Of a stretch of DNA of 64,000 bases, positions 1 through 8,527 are shown one piece after another. The first letter of the stretch is position 1. Every line of letters starts with the position of its first letter. Origin of the DNA: Paenibacillus_AB hodogayensis (GTDB lineage: Bacteria; Bacillota; Bacilli; Paenibacillales; NBRC-103111); contig NZ_BAAAYO010000013.1 of assembly GCF_039536325.1 (NCBI RefSeq), positions 359,352 to 423,351 of the forward strand. The letters are read 5' to 3'. Made by a program: the position numbers and the translations under genes. The notes beneath the pieces were generated by a model. The model saw only the letters and a program-made list of their open reading frames with translations. It had not been told where the DNA came from and did no database searches.

Positions 1-1
1 T

Positions 2-352
2 AGAACGTTTAAACTATCCCGGATCGATCATCTTAATATGAATGAACAAACGTTTAGCCCTAGAGACGATTTGTTGGAGCAAGGGCAGGAAGCAAGTTAT
101 CAACCGGAACTAGTCGTAGTCAAGGCGCTGATTTCGCCTGGCATACAAGATCAATTCATTGAAAGGTACGGACGAAAGAGTATTGAAACCTATAGTCCCG
201 ACTATTTATTAGCAACCATTTATGTCCCTCAAAACAATACGGGATTTCAATTTTTAGCAAGTTTCGGTACAAATCTAAAAATCGTAGAACCGAGAGCCTA
301 CATGGAAGACTTTCGCAATTTTTTAAATAAAATGATGGAGAACTATTGTTGA
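2..352 (+). CDS. WYL-domain transcriptional regulator, C-terminal part (cut by window edge)
   Basis: The reading frame is open from base 2 and lacks its N-terminus because the window starts inside the gene. The visible residues begin RTFKLSRIDHL, the typical end of a WYL sensor domain. They continue into the C-terminal extension of YafY/DeoR-like regulators, with a FLASFGTNLKIVEP stretch and a terminal helix. Such proteins have an N-terminal winged helix and bind a ligand or nucleic acid through WYL. The first internal ATG at 38 is not a credible start because the homologous sequence extends upstream of it. Target and ligand cannot be inferred. It is not a copy of the second WYL regulator at 3128. 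Confidence 0.75.
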   Translation, partial: RTFKLSRIDHLNMNEQTFSPRDDLLEQGQEASYQPELVVVKALISPGIQDQFIERYGRKSIETYSPDYLLATIYVPQNNTGFQFLASFGTNLKIVEPRAYMEDFRNFLNKMMENYC

Positions 353-432
353 AAGGTGAACCATATAACGTAGACGTGAGCTTGTCTACCCGACTCGCTT
401 CCAAACCCGAGCATGACCTATTCGCCACTCTA

Positions 433-462
433 TTGACTGAAGTAAACTCTGTATCTTATAGT
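433..462 (+). promoter_or_regulatory. sigma-A type promoter for the LRR-like gene
   Basis: TTGACT (433-438) and TATAGT (457-462) are separated by 18 bp and lie about 50 bp upstream of the start at 515. Confidence 0.5.
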
Positions 463-514
463 ACACAACAAAGCCTAACGCAGAAAATTTAATATTTTGA
501 GGTGCTTTCTTTTT

Positions 515-1120
515 ATGTCAAAAAAAAGCTATTATAATGAAAAAACAGGCGTTGTTCTTCAATCCTTTACGGAAGAGGATTTTGCTCTTCTTAAAACACA
601 TTCAGAAACAACGAGAGTTCAAATATGGGCTGAAGAGCAAAAACTAACAAACCTAGATTTTCTTTTGGAATGTAGTTGTTTAGAAGAAGTGGATATCTAT
701 GGCGGGAAGATTGGTGACTATTCAGCTCTAGGAAAACTTCTAAAGCTGAAAAAATTATTTCTAAATGGAAGGTTGCGCAGATGGGTTGATAATCTTGATT
801 TTATTGCTGAACTTCATTGTCTAAACGATTTAAGTATTTGTAATTATCCTCTGATTACTTATTTCCCTAATCTTCAAGATTGCCATAGCTTAGAACGAGT
901 GAATATTGATGGGTGTAAGCGTCTGACTGATATTTCTAATGTCGCTTTAATTCCAAATCTAAAATCATTTGGAATTTGCGCTACTCCACCAGAGGTTGAA
1001 GATTTGGAATTTATTGCGCAAAAACAGGGCATGAAACAAATGAGCGGCGCTTTTGGCAGCAAACGTAAAGATGAGGCGTTTAAGAAAATGCTGGAAAAAT
1101 ATAATTTGACATACGGCTAA
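515..1120 (+). CDS. Leucine-rich-repeat-like protein
   Basis: The product is 201 residues. I chose the ATG at 515 because a GAGGTG ribosome site lies at 499-504; an upstream in-frame TTG at 497 would sit inside that site. From about residue 40 to 170 the protein has irregular 22-24 residue repeats rich in L/I at regular spacing (LTNLDFLLE, LEEVDIYGG, LKKLFLNG, LNDLSICN, LERVNIDG, LKSFGIC). These resemble bacterial leucine-rich repeats in which each strand is followed by a turn. There is no signal peptide or membrane segment, so it is probably cytoplasmic. LRR folds bind proteins; the partner is unknown. It stands alone with its own promoter in the accessory region. Confidence 0.6.
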   Translation: MSKKSYYNEKTGVVLQSFTEEDFALLKTHSETTRVQIWAEEQKLTNLDFLLECSCLEEVDIYGGKIGDYSALGKLLKLKKLFLNGRLRRWVDNLDFIAELHCLNDLSICNYPLITYFPNLQDCHSLERVNIDGCKRLTDISNVALIPNLKSFGICATPPEVEDLEFIAQKQGMKQMSGAFGSKRKDEAFKKMLEKYNLTYG

Positions 1121-1459
1121 TAAGCTGTTTTTTGCAAAGTGCATGCGAGTAACTCAATCATTTATCCGAATATACGCTGTTTATCTTGTCACGCAATGAA
1201 AGAGTATGCCTGGGCTTGTACTCTGAAAACCGCATACAGCAAGGTTTTTTTGACCTTTACTTCGCGACTGTTACCATGTAAAGTGAGCGAAAACGGTCTC
1301 CTGTTTTCGCTCACTTAAATGCTACACATGCAGGGTCAGACAGACTTGTCATATGGTGCTGCTTCTGCTTCTGCTACTGGTGAAGACTCTAAACCAACTG
1401 TAGACACATTGTTATAATCAACGATCGGGGACATTCCACATTCCTCTTGCTGATCTCAT
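1121..1459. other. Intergenic gap with one large perfect hairpin
   Basis: No gene was found between the convergent LRR-like gene and the GyrI-like gene. At 1281-1316 there is a perfect 14-bp inverted repeat (AAGTGAGCGAAAAC and its complement) around an 8-nt loop. No clear T-tract follows on either strand, so it is only a possible bidirectional terminator. Confidence 0.5.
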
Positions 1460-1939
1460 TTACTTTTCCACAACCGGAATCCACATTTCACCATACACGA
1501 AGCCGTCTCGCTTCCCCATCTCAACCGTTGCATTGGGCCCGCCTACATAGGCGTAATGATCAGTTGCTGGCAAGACTTGACCAAAGGCAATGCCAGTAAG
1601 CATACTGCTCAACTCATCAGCTGTCTTCCCCTCACCCTTAACGACGAGGTATTGTCCCTTAGGGAATTGGATTACTCTGTGTTCTTCCGGTACCGTTGAA
1701 TCTGTCATGACGCCAGCATAATACATCATCTTGTGATTTACCGCTTCGTTTACAGCAAAGATATAGTCGTTCGCAGCAACGGCCTTTAACGTGTCTAGCC
1801 TGCCATCCTGCTCCATTGACCTCCAGAAGGTTTCCTTCTCCTTGTTCATACCGGCATAATCCGTATAATTGCTCTTCAGCTCCGTTCCAATACCAAGAAC
1901 GATAAAGCTGTCTTTTTCCTCAAAAGTATATGTTGCCAT
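1460..1939 (-). CDS. GyrI-like effector-binding domain protein (copy 1)
   Basis: A stand-alone 159-residue GyrI/AraC effector-binding-like domain, recognisable from the FPKGQYLVVKGEG strand, the internal duplication and the C-terminal YGEMWIPV motif. In this superfamily the domain binds small hydrophobic molecules or acts as a sensor. It is very similar over its whole length to the protein at 2542-3021, so the two are recent paralogues. The ATG at 1939 is preceded by a good AAGGAGC site. The gene is followed by the hairpin at 1281-1316 and points the same way as the DoxX and copy-2 genes. No function beyond probable ligand binding can be claimed. Confidence 0.7.
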   Translation of the reverse strand: MATYTFEEKDSFIVLGIGTELKSNYTDYAGMNKEKETFWRSMEQDGRLDTLKAVAANDYIFAVNEAVNHKMMYYAGVMTDSTVPEEHRVIQFPKGQYLVVKGEGKTADELSSMLTGIAFGQVLPATDHYAYVGGPNATVEMGKRDGFVYGEMWIPVVEK

Positions 1940-2095
1940 AATCCCAGCTCCTTTATTGAATTGATTAATTTGATTTGTTTATTCACTTAATAGGTCAATC
2001 ATAACCACTCTCCTACAGCGCCCTTACCTAATATTATTGCCTTAGGTAACTAAAGTCTATCAGAGTCGCTGGGCTGGAATTCATTTCACTTCCCA

Positions 2096-2518
2096 TTAGA
2101 GTATGCGGCTTTTCGGACGCAGCGCCCAGGAGGCGATGCTAAGCGCGGCATAGAAGAGCGGAAGAATAACATGGAATCCGCCATCGCCGTAATCATGAGC
2201 GAACGCATGGGATAAGGCCGCACCCGTCATTAGAAAAAAGATACCGCTATAAGCCCATTCCTTAAGCCGAGGGAAACCTGGCATGACGATCGCAATGACG
2301 CCAAGCAATTTCCAAGCTCCGAGAATGTTCGTGACATATAAAGGAAAACCAATATTGGTCACTAAATCCACATTGCCACCATAGCGCATCAATTGCCCGA
2401 TCCCGCTTAAAGTTAATGAGATTGCGAGAATGATGGTGACGGTCCAATAAACGGCCGTCCTTCCAATAGGACGAGATTCAACCTCCGCGATTTTTTCATT
2501 GCCGGTAATCATACTCAT
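2096..2518 (-). CDS. DoxX-like four-helix membrane protein
   Basis: The product is 140 residues with four predicted membrane helices: VYWTVTIILAISLTLSGIG, TNILGAWKLLGVIAIVMPG, WAYSGIFFLMTGAALSHAF and FHVILPLFYAALSIASWA. The length and the first-helix pattern match DoxX/DUF6463-type integral membrane proteins, some of which act in oxidative stress or quinone chemistry. I chose the ATG at 2518 because an AAAGGAGG site lies 7 nt upstream, rather than the longer frame to 2566 that would overlap the preceding gene. It sits 23 bp after the copy-2 GyrI-like gene and is probably co-transcribed with it. Confidence 0.7.
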   Translation of the reverse strand: MSMITGNEKIAEVESRPIGRTAVYWTVTIILAISLTLSGIGQLMRYGGNVDLVTNIGFPLYVTNILGAWKLLGVIAIVMPGFPRLKEWAYSGIFFLMTGAALSHAFAHDYGDGGFHVILPLFYAALSIASWALRPKSRIL

Positions 2519-2541
2519 TCCCAAGCCTCCTTTGATCTCGT

Positions 2542-3021
2542 TTATTTCTTTATAACCGGGATCCACATTTCACCATACACAGTGCCGTCTCTATTCCCCA
2601 TTACAACCGTTGCATTAGGCCCGCCGACATAGGCGAAGTTATCAGATTCCGGCAGGACTTGTCCAAAGGCAATGCCGGTAAGCGTGCTGCTCAACTCATC
2701 AGCCGTCTTTCCTTCGCCTTTAATGACGAGGTATTGTCCCTTAGGGAATTGGATCACTCTGTCTTCTTCCGGTACCAATGCTTCTGTCATGACACCGGCA
2801 TAATACATCCGCTTGCGGTTTACCAGTTCGTTCACAGCAAAGATGTACTCGTTCGCCGCGATCGCCTTTAAAGTATCAAGCCTTCCATCCTGCTCCACTG
2901 TCCGCCAAAAGCTTTCCTTCTCCTTGTTCATGCCCGCATAGTCCGTGTAATCGCTCTTCAGTTCCGTTCCAATACCTAGAACGACAAAGCCGTCTTTTTC
3001 CTCAAGGGTATATGCTGCCAT
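2542..3021 (-). CDS. GyrI-like effector-binding domain protein (copy 2)
   Basis: A 159-residue protein nearly collinear with the one at 1460-1939: the same MA-YT-EEKD start, TDYAGMNKEKE block, FPKGQYLV motif and YGEMWIPV end, differing at scattered positions. It is a stand-alone GyrI-like/AraC effector-binding fold, likely cytoplasmic. An AAAGGAGC site precedes the ATG at 3021. It is the first gene of a probable operon with the DoxX-like gene. It diverges from the WYL regulator at 3128, an arrangement that often means the regulator controls the operon (inference). Confidence 0.7.
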   Translation of the reverse strand: MAAYTLEEKDGFVVLGIGTELKSDYTDYAGMNKEKESFWRTVEQDGRLDTLKAIAANEYIFAVNELVNRKRMYYAGVMTEALVPEEDRVIQFPKGQYLVIKGEGKTADELSSTLTGIAFGQVLPESDNFAYVGGPNATVVMGNRDGTVYGEMWIPVIKK

Positions 3022-3127
3022 TATCCCAGCTCCTTTTTTGATTTGATCAAGTCATTTTGTTTTTCTACTTGATGGATTTATAATAATCATAAATCATGTC
3101 AAAATATGATACTGTTTAGAGGGCCCG
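3022..3127. promoter_or_regulatory. Divergent promoter region between GyrI/DoxX operon and WYL regulator
   Basis: This 106-bp AT-rich spacer contains a consensus TTGACA on the minus strand near 3098-3103, followed by AT-rich hexamers at a short, non-ideal spacing. Imperfect ATGATT/AATCAT repeats may be operator half-sites for the WYL regulator. No single promoter assignment is secure. Confidence 0.35.
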
Positions 3128-4093
3128 ATGAAAAAAGTAGAACGGATTAACATCATCATGCGGTATATCAATAACCGCGCCCATTTTACCATTTCGGAAA
3201 TCATGCAAGAGTTTAACATCTCTCGTTCGACGGCAATTCGAGACATCAGGGAAATTGAAGCGATGGGAATGCCTCTAGTCGCCGAAGTCGGGAGGGACGG
3301 GGGTTATTTTGTGATGAACAACTCCGTCCTGCCCACTGTCCGCTTTACCGATAATGAGATTAAGGCCCTTTTTATCGCCTTCATGGCCACACGAAATCTG
3401 CAACTCCCTTATCTCAAGAGTCGCCATTCTTTAGCGGAGAAGCTGCTCGGCCTTATCTCTCAAAACCAGCAAGATGATCTTGTTCTGTTAAATCAAATCT
3501 TGCTCTTCGAAGGTACCAATCCCCACAATCCTGACCTGCTTGATCTGTCAGACCTGCCGCATCCGATGTTAGAACAATTCATCCAAACTCTTCTTGTAGA
3601 CCGCTACTTAGTGGTTTCCGTCGAAGAAGAAAGGGAAATCAAATCTTACCCCATCTATCTCATGCGGCTATATCGTGAAAAAAGCTCTTGGCAAATTGAA
3701 GGCTTCGACCTAGAGGAGGAGAAGAGGCGGATCATCCCTGTCGACAATCTTACCGATGTCAAACCATACCCTGAGAAAAAAAGAATAAGCAAGAAGAAGA
3801 TTGTAGAACAACTAAGTACGCAGGAAGAAGCCATCAACCTAGTTCTCGAACTTGGTCCCAAGGCGATTGCCCAGTTCAAAAAGTACCATCCTTTAAAAAT
3901 CACAATTTCATATACGAATCCTTATCAAACTACGGCTATTTTAAAGACGTTTATCGATGTTCTTCATTCGGATGAATTGGCAGAAATAACAAATTGGCTG
4001 CTTTTCTTAGGCGGGGATATCAAGATTAGGGAAATGCCGAAAGAGATAGTGGAGGTTTTAAAGGAGAGAATGGTTGGTTTAGGAAATAAGTAA
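3128..4093 (+). CDS. HTH-WYL (YafY-like) transcriptional regulator
   Basis: A full-length 321-residue regulator. Residues about 1-60 are a winged helix (ISEIMQEFNISRSTAIRDIREIEAMGMPL), followed by the GRDGGYF wing. The middle holds a WYL-type sensor region (SSWQIEGFDLEEEKRRIIPVDNL). The C-terminal extension ends in FLGGDIKIREMP. Such proteins repress or activate neighbouring genes in response to a ligand. The ATG at 3128 has only a weak GAGGGC site. Its divergent neighbours, GyrI-like and DoxX-like, are the most plausible targets (inference). The last 15 bases overlap the convergent phosphotransferase remnant. Confidence 0.8.
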   Translation: MKKVERINIIMRYINNRAHFTISEIMQEFNISRSTAIRDIREIEAMGMPLVAEVGRDGGYFVMNNSVLPTVRFTDNEIKALFIAFMATRNLQLPYLKSRHSLAEKLLGLISQNQQDDLVLLNQILLFEGTNPHNPDLLDLSDLPHPMLEQFIQTLLVDRYLVVSVEEEREIKSYPIYLMRLYREKSSWQIEGFDLEEEKRRIIPVDNLTDVKPYPEKKRISKKKIVEQLSTQEEAINLVLELGPKAIAQFKKYHPLKITISYTNPYQTTAILKTFIDVLHSDELAEITNWLLFLGGDIKIREMPKEIVEVLKERMVGLGNK

Positions 4094-4702
4094 AAATGAC
4101 CCATTGTGGTAAAGGTTCATATCCTGCGATTCAATGGTCTTGATCAATAGCTTTGTTCTCGGGTTTACTCCCCAAATATATCGATTGATTTTTGTAAAGT
4201 CTATTTCAGAGGATCCACCACGGGCACTCTCGAAATCAATAATGCCAGTGACCTTGTTATCATTTACCAGCTCCGGATCGAGAGCCTCTTTGCAAGGCTT
4301 TTTCCACTTTTCAAAATTACCTTTGATATGTAGTCTCCAATTATTTGGATCGAAATTCTTAAATCCATCAGTCACATGGTAACCGTAACCTGGAGTTTTA
4401 ACCTCATGAAGCATCGCATGATACACGCCAATTTGAAAAGATAGTTTCTCATCAATATCTTCTGTACAAGGTATGCCTTGAATCGCCGAAAGAAGCAATG
4501 CTCCAGTAATAATTTCATCCCCATCCCAAAATTCCAACACTTTGGGAACAGGTATTACATCCTTCAATGTTTCAAGCATCTGAAATTCACGATATAGTTT
4601 ATCCTTGTAAGAAATCTTGAAAAGTTTCACGAAAGAGAAGAATATAGGAACGCTCATGAACGATACGGTGTAAGGAATAATGTTCGAATGGATGAGCAAC
4701 AT
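4079..4702 (-). pseudogene. Aminoglycoside phosphotransferase (APH)-family remnant lacking the catalytic loop
   Basis: The middle resembles APH/choline-kinase-like enzymes: a REFQMLETLKDVIPVPKVLEFW segment after the lost N-lobe nucleotide loop, and QIGVYHAMLHEVKTPGYGYH. Further on is the metal-site motif TGIIDFESARGG. The expected catalytic HGDxxxxN loop, which should sit about 15-20 residues before IDFE, is missing: LDPELVN joins straight to DNKVTGIIDFE. The N-terminal ~30 residues and the C-terminal tail are also unlike the family. I read this as an internally deleted, non-functional gene. It converges on the WYL regulator with a 15-bp overlap. Confidence 0.7.
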
Positions 4703-4767
4703 TTCAAAATAGTTGTCGAGTTATAATGAATTTGTATTAAGCTCATCTATTACATGGAGGTTTTTTT

Positions 4768-6225
4768 ATGACCAATAACACACAAAACGGTATTGAAATC
4801 GGAGTGTCGAATTTCCATGCTCTGCTTGAGCGTACACAGGCTCATGCCGTTGATTTTCTTAATAAACTGGACAAGCGGTCTGTCAGCGCAACTACAGACA
4901 CAAATACATTACGGCGTCGATTAGGCATTCCTCTCGGTAATGACGGCATTCCCGCCGAACGCGTAATAGACGATTTGGTGGCTGCCACTGAGGGAGGACA
5001 TTTAGGCTCTGCAGGGGGACGCTTTTTTGCCTGGGTGATTGGCGGCGCGCTGCCTTCAGCACTTGCAGCAGATTGGCTCACCTCCACATGGGACAATAAC
5101 GCCGCCCTTTATGCTTGCGGGCCAGCCGCTTCTGTTGTGGAAGAGGTTGCCGGAAGCTGGATTAAAGAAGTGCTTGATCTGCCTAGTACAGCTTCGTTCG
5201 CTTTTACCACAGGCTGTCAGATGGCGCACTTCACCTGCCTTGCCGCAGCGCGTCACGCGCTCCTTCGAGATAGGGGTTGGAATGTAGAGAAAGACGGGTT
5301 GACCGGAGCCCCCGCAATACGTATTCTGGCATCGGAACAACGCCATGGAAGTATCGAACGAGCTCTACGTTTCCTCGGCATCGGAACTGCTGCCCTGGTT
5401 CCTCTCACAACCGACGCAGACGCGCGTGTCACAGCAGATGTGCTATTCAAAGCGCTTAGAGTTTCTGACAGCCCAACGATTGTTATTCTTGACGCAGCTG
5501 ATCTTAATGTTGCCGCGATCGATCCGTTCAGTGAACTCATCCCCATCGCGCGAACAGCGGGGGCATGGGTGCATATTGACGGTGCGTTTGGACTTTGGGC
5601 GCGTGCAAGTGGGCAACACCGGAGTAAACTGACAGGAGTCGAAATGGCGCATTCATGGGCGACGGATGCGCATAAGTGGCTGAATACACCGAAGGACCTG
5701 GGAATTGCCCTCATTACGGACTCTAATGCACATCGCGCGGCAATGGTGATTAGCGCAGACTACCTGACCCATGATGCGACAACGCGCGATCAAATCGACT
5801 GGACGCCTGATTGGACTCGACGCGCACGAGGCTTTGCGGTTTATGCGGCGTTTCGCGAGCTCGGTAGACATGGCGTGGCCGATCTCATTGATCGGAGTTG
5901 TGCCCATGCCGCAGCGCTTGCAAACGGTATCGCCGCGTTGCATGGTGCCGAACTGGTTTTCGCACCTACGCTGAACCAAGGACTGGTTAGGTTCCTGTCC
6001 CCTAAGCCCAATGCATCTGAAGAAGATCACGACGCACACACCGCCTCAGTGATTGCCTCTATCAACGCGGAAGGAACGGCATTTTTTAGTGGGACCGTTT
6101 GGAAAGGACGTCGTGCAATGCGAATCAGCGTTGTTAACTGGCGCACGTCGGACTCCGATGTGCATGCGACTATTAACGCAGTCGCGCGTGTGCTCGTTAG
6201 TATGGGTTCGAAGCCAATATCTTGA
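4768..6225 (+). CDS. PLP-dependent group II decarboxylase-like enzyme
   Basis: A 485-residue fold-type I PLP enzyme of the aromatic-amino-acid/diaminobutyrate/glutamate decarboxylase superfamily. Visible motifs are GCQMAHFTCLAAARHALL (cofactor ring region), the aspartate block VHIDGAFGLWARAS, and ATDAHKWLNTPKDLG, in which K303 should form the internal aldimine. The C-terminal small domain ends MRISVVNWRTSDSDV. The substrate cannot be told from sequence alone. A GGAGG site precedes the ATG at 4768. A possible promoter (TTGTCG, 16 bp, TATTAA) lies at 4713-4740. Base composition is clearly more GC-rich than the flanking genes, suggesting separate acquisition. It ends against an RtcB fragment. 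Confidence 0.8.
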   Translation: MTNNTQNGIEIGVSNFHALLERTQAHAVDFLNKLDKRSVSATTDTNTLRRRLGIPLGNDGIPAERVIDDLVAATEGGHLGSAGGRFFAWVIGGALPSALAADWLTSTWDNNAALYACGPAASVVEEVAGSWIKEVLDLPSTASFAFTTGCQMAHFTCLAAARHALLRDRGWNVEKDGLTGAPAIRILASEQRHGSIERALRFLGIGTAALVPLTTDADARVTADVLFKALRVSDSPTIVILDAADLNVAAIDPFSELIPIARTAGAWVHIDGAFGLWARASGQHRSKLTGVEMAHSWATDAHKWLNTPKDLGIALITDSNAHRAAMVISADYLTHDATTRDQIDWTPDWTRRARGFAVYAAFRELGRHGVADLIDRSCAHAAALANGIAALHGAELVFAPTLNQGLVRFLSPKPNASEEDHDAHTASVIASINAEGTAFFSGTVWKGRRAMRISVVNWRTSDSDVHATINAVARVLVSMGSKPIS

Positions 6226-6734
6226 TTGACCTTTGGTTACACGGTTCTGGTCTCATCAAAACAATGGGAAGAACGTTGGAGCAAGTGGGTGGATTTCTGC
6301 ATCGCAAAGGATCATGTACGGCAAAATCAGCCGAGCAAATGATGGGCACACCGTTTCAATATACGGGCGAACCTGTGTTCATCCCCGGCTCCATGGGGGC
6401 GCACAGCTTTATTTTGGCGGGACTCGGTAATCGGGAAAGCTTATTCAGCGCCAGCCATGGCGCAGGTCGTGCACTCTCGCGCGGCGATGCGGCTAAAGTG
6501 GACGATGCCAAGCTTCGCGAATTTCTGGCCCAATTCAGAGTCATCAATCCGATTGATCCCAAGCGGGCGGACTTGCGCGGACGGAGCGATATTTTGAAAA
6601 AGTGGGAAGAAGAATTGAAGAAAGAAGCGCCTTACGCCTACAAAGATATTACACCGGTTATACAGTCGCATGTGGATCATGGCATGGCTACGATTGTGGC
6701 CGAAGTGGCTCCGATTGCAACCGTGAAAGGGTAA
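6222..6734 (+). pseudogene. rtcB: RtcB-type RNA ligase, C-terminal remnant
   Basis: From about 6290 onward the frame encodes the C-terminal third of an RtcB RNA-splicing ligase: the HRKGS loop, IPGSMGAHSFILAG, the SASHGAGRALSR segment around the guanylylated histidine, and EAPYAYKDITPVIQ before the closing VAPIATVKG. RtcB proteins are about 400-480 residues, and the N-terminal two thirds with most metal ligands are absent. The first ~25 residues of the frame are unrelated read-through, beginning at a TTG that overlaps the decarboxylase stop. It is a deletion scar, not a working ligase. Confidence 0.75.
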
Positions 6735-6962
6735 GTAACCTATTGGTGTGCTACCCTCCAAACTAATCAAGCGAAATCCGTCCAATCGGGGCAGCCTATT
6801 CCAGCATGCCCCGATCATGGTTCAAAGCGAGTTTGCACGATTGACCGCATGCGACTCACCATTTCCGAATCACAATAATGAAGGATGCCAAGGCCGCAAG
6901 GGAAGGGCACCGCGACAACGGGACCCTGGATGTTCAAGCTGCAATTGAAGATGTATTCTTAT

Positions 6963-7169
6963 TTAAGAACGCTCGTCAATCAACCGTTCTAAAAACTCCG
7001 CAAACGTCGAAGCATACGTGTCGATCAAGTCATTCATGAGATCATAACACATAATGGGAAATTCACCCTGTTCATCTTTGGAAGACGTATCAAAAAAATA
7101 AAGCTCATCACTATCCGGAACGAACAAGTCTAGTCTGTGGGGAAACCGGCTTACCCACCACTCCTCACC
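6963..7169 (-). pseudogene. SMI1/KNR4 (SUKH)-family C-terminal remnant
   Basis: A 68-codon stretch on the minus strand, entered from an in-frame TAG and ending in TAA at 6963-6965. It encodes WWVSRFPHRLDLF, then YFFDTSSKDEQGEFPIM and YASTFAEFLERLID. This looks like the C-terminal strand-helix of SUKH/SMI1-KNR4 proteins, many of which are immunity proteins for polymorphic toxins. It has no start codon and no N-terminal domain, so it is a fragment. The identification rests on pattern recognition only. Confidence 0.5.
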
Positions 7170-7356
7170 CTACAGCTGTTTAATTGCCAACTTTCATCCT
7201 ATTTTATCACATGAAAATTACTGGCATCAGTGCCCCAATTCTTTATTATATCTTCACGTGTAGCACTGGGCTTGTTCAAATCATACTTAATGTTAAAATC
7301 GCGTTTGCAAGCCCAACAACATGGCTCTCCCCAGTTACTGTCTATAATGCTCAACT

Positions 7357-7380
7357 GTCGTCACTTATGATAAGGTTCAG
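7357..7380 (-). repeat. rlmH 3'-end repeat, copy D (candidate att site)
   Basis: Read on the minus strand it contains CCTTATCATAAGTGACG, coding E-P-Y-H-K-stop exactly as the end of rlmH does. It is identical over 23 bp to copy C at 10468-10490 and closely similar to the rlmH end at 18765-18790. The upstream rlmH sequence is absent. It forms the left boundary of the SDR/TetR cassette. Confidence 0.75.
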
Positions 7381-7407
7381 CTTAACGAATTCGTCGTTGA
7401 ATCCCTG

Positions 7408-7815
7408 TTACGATCTCACTTTCCGTGAGGCGCTCCAAATCGTAATGACACCTGCAACAAGATGCATGAGTTCCAGATAAATAATGAATGAGGTCGTACG
7501 GCCCTCAACGAAATACGGTGTATAAATAAGGAGGATCAATCCGATTACGGCTATGATTCGGAATACCTTAACACTTCCCAGTGCTGCGAAAATACCGATG
7601 CCAATGACCGTGCCGATGATGGACAACGTGATGACATTGGAAATTCCGAGTGGCTTGTCTGACATAACCATAATCTGCTCCGGGAACGCCCCATTGGCAT
7701 CTCCGATATAGAATAGGATGACATTAATCACCGTAGCTAGAAAGGCGGCGACGAGAGCCTTCCACACGTAGCTCATAAGAGGCAATCTCTTCGATGTTCG
7801 CAATGACTTGGTCAA
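7408..7815 (-). CDS. DUF6069-like four-helix membrane protein
   Basis: The product is 135 residues with four hydrophobic helices (VWKALVAAFLATVINVILFYIG, GISNVITLSIIGTVIGIGIFAAL, VFRIIAVIGLILLIYTPYF, IIYLELMHLVAGVITIWSA). The layout matches DUF6069 family membrane proteins of unknown role. Translation probably starts at TTG 7815, with an AAGGGG site 11 nt upstream; a later ATG would remove the charged N-terminus. It lies 38 bp downstream of the small SDR gene, in the same direction, and is the last gene of this cassette before att copy D. It is likely co-transcribed with the two reductases. Confidence 0.65.
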   Translation of the reverse strand: MTKSLRTSKRLPLMSYVWKALVAAFLATVINVILFYIGDANGAFPEQIMVMSDKPLGISNVITLSIIGTVIGIGIFAALGSVKVFRIIAVIGLILLIYTPYFVEGRTTSFIIYLELMHLVAGVITIWSASRKVRS

Positions 7816-7853
7816 TGCAGCTTCAACCCCTTCTGTCTTGTAATTTTCGTTCT

Positions 7854-8525
7854 TTAGTTAGATTGGAACAGCCCTTCTGGAAATACATTTTCAAAATGAT
7901 CCCGCTTCTCATACATATCAAACCAAACGTCCGCAATACGATCCGGATCTCCCGCTGTACCTGATTGAATCAATGTGCCGATGGAAAGATGCCCTACATA
8001 TATTCCCTTCTCTTTAAGTTCATTGTGCAAGTTTGTTGCATAATTACGAAGACCTGACATCACGATACCTACATTCCCGATCATAGGGATCGGCTGCATA
8101 GCGGATATCCCTGTCGTAAACAAAATGGCGCCAGCCCCCTGCTGAATCATGTCTGGAAGCCACTCGTTCACAGCAAGAATGGCAGGGAGCAAGTGCCCGT
8201 TTATCTGCTCTAACACATTCGTTGGCGTCGTATCCATGACATTTCGGAATTGATGCGGTCCCGCATACGGACTGAATTCGAGCACATCAATGGAACCAAA
8301 ATCATGCTTGATAGCATCAATCGCCGCTTTAAGTGCAGGTAATTCCGAAATATCCGCTACATAATACTTAGTGTTGATTCCTAATGCCTTCAACTCGTAC
8401 ACCATAAGAGATAATTTCTCGGCATTTCTTGCGACTAGCGCAGCTTGAAACCCATTCGCCCCGAATTTTTTAGCGATGGATAAGCCTAGCCCTGGTCCAG
8501 CCCCAATGATTACGATCGTTTTCAT
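7854..8525 (-). CDS. Short-chain dehydrogenase/reductase-like protein lacking the catalytic Tyr/Lys
   Basis: A 223-residue Rossmann-fold protein of the SDR superfamily. GAGPGLG near residues 8-14 is the dinucleotide loop, and YVADIS and FSPYAG mark the adenine pocket and the usual NAG position. The active-site serine region (TTGISA) is present. However, where SDRs have YxxxK 13 residues later, this protein has an isoleucine and a glycine (GNVGIVMSGLRN). It may therefore bind NAD(P) without classical redox chemistry. It starts 2 bp after the stop of the next SDR gene, so the two are translationally close and in one operon diverging from TetR. Confidence 0.75.
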   Translation of the reverse strand: MKTIVIIGAGPGLGLSIAKKFGANGFQAALVARNAEKLSLMVYELKALGINTKYYVADISELPALKAAIDAIKHDFGSIDVLEFSPYAGPHQFRNVMDTTPTNVLEQINGHLLPAILAVNEWLPDMIQQGAGAILFTTGISAMQPIPMIGNVGIVMSGLRNYATNLHNELKEKGIYVGHLSIGTLIQSGTAGDPDRIADVWFDMYEKRDHFENVFPEGLFQSN

Positions 8526-8527
8526 CC

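Noticed and set aside
4098..4122. Possible further att copy at the phosphotransferase remnant's end (AACCTTTACCACAATGGGTC on the minus strand)
   Set aside because: Only loosely similar to the rlmH tail, with a shifted frame and no conserved flanks; chance similarity cannot be excluded.
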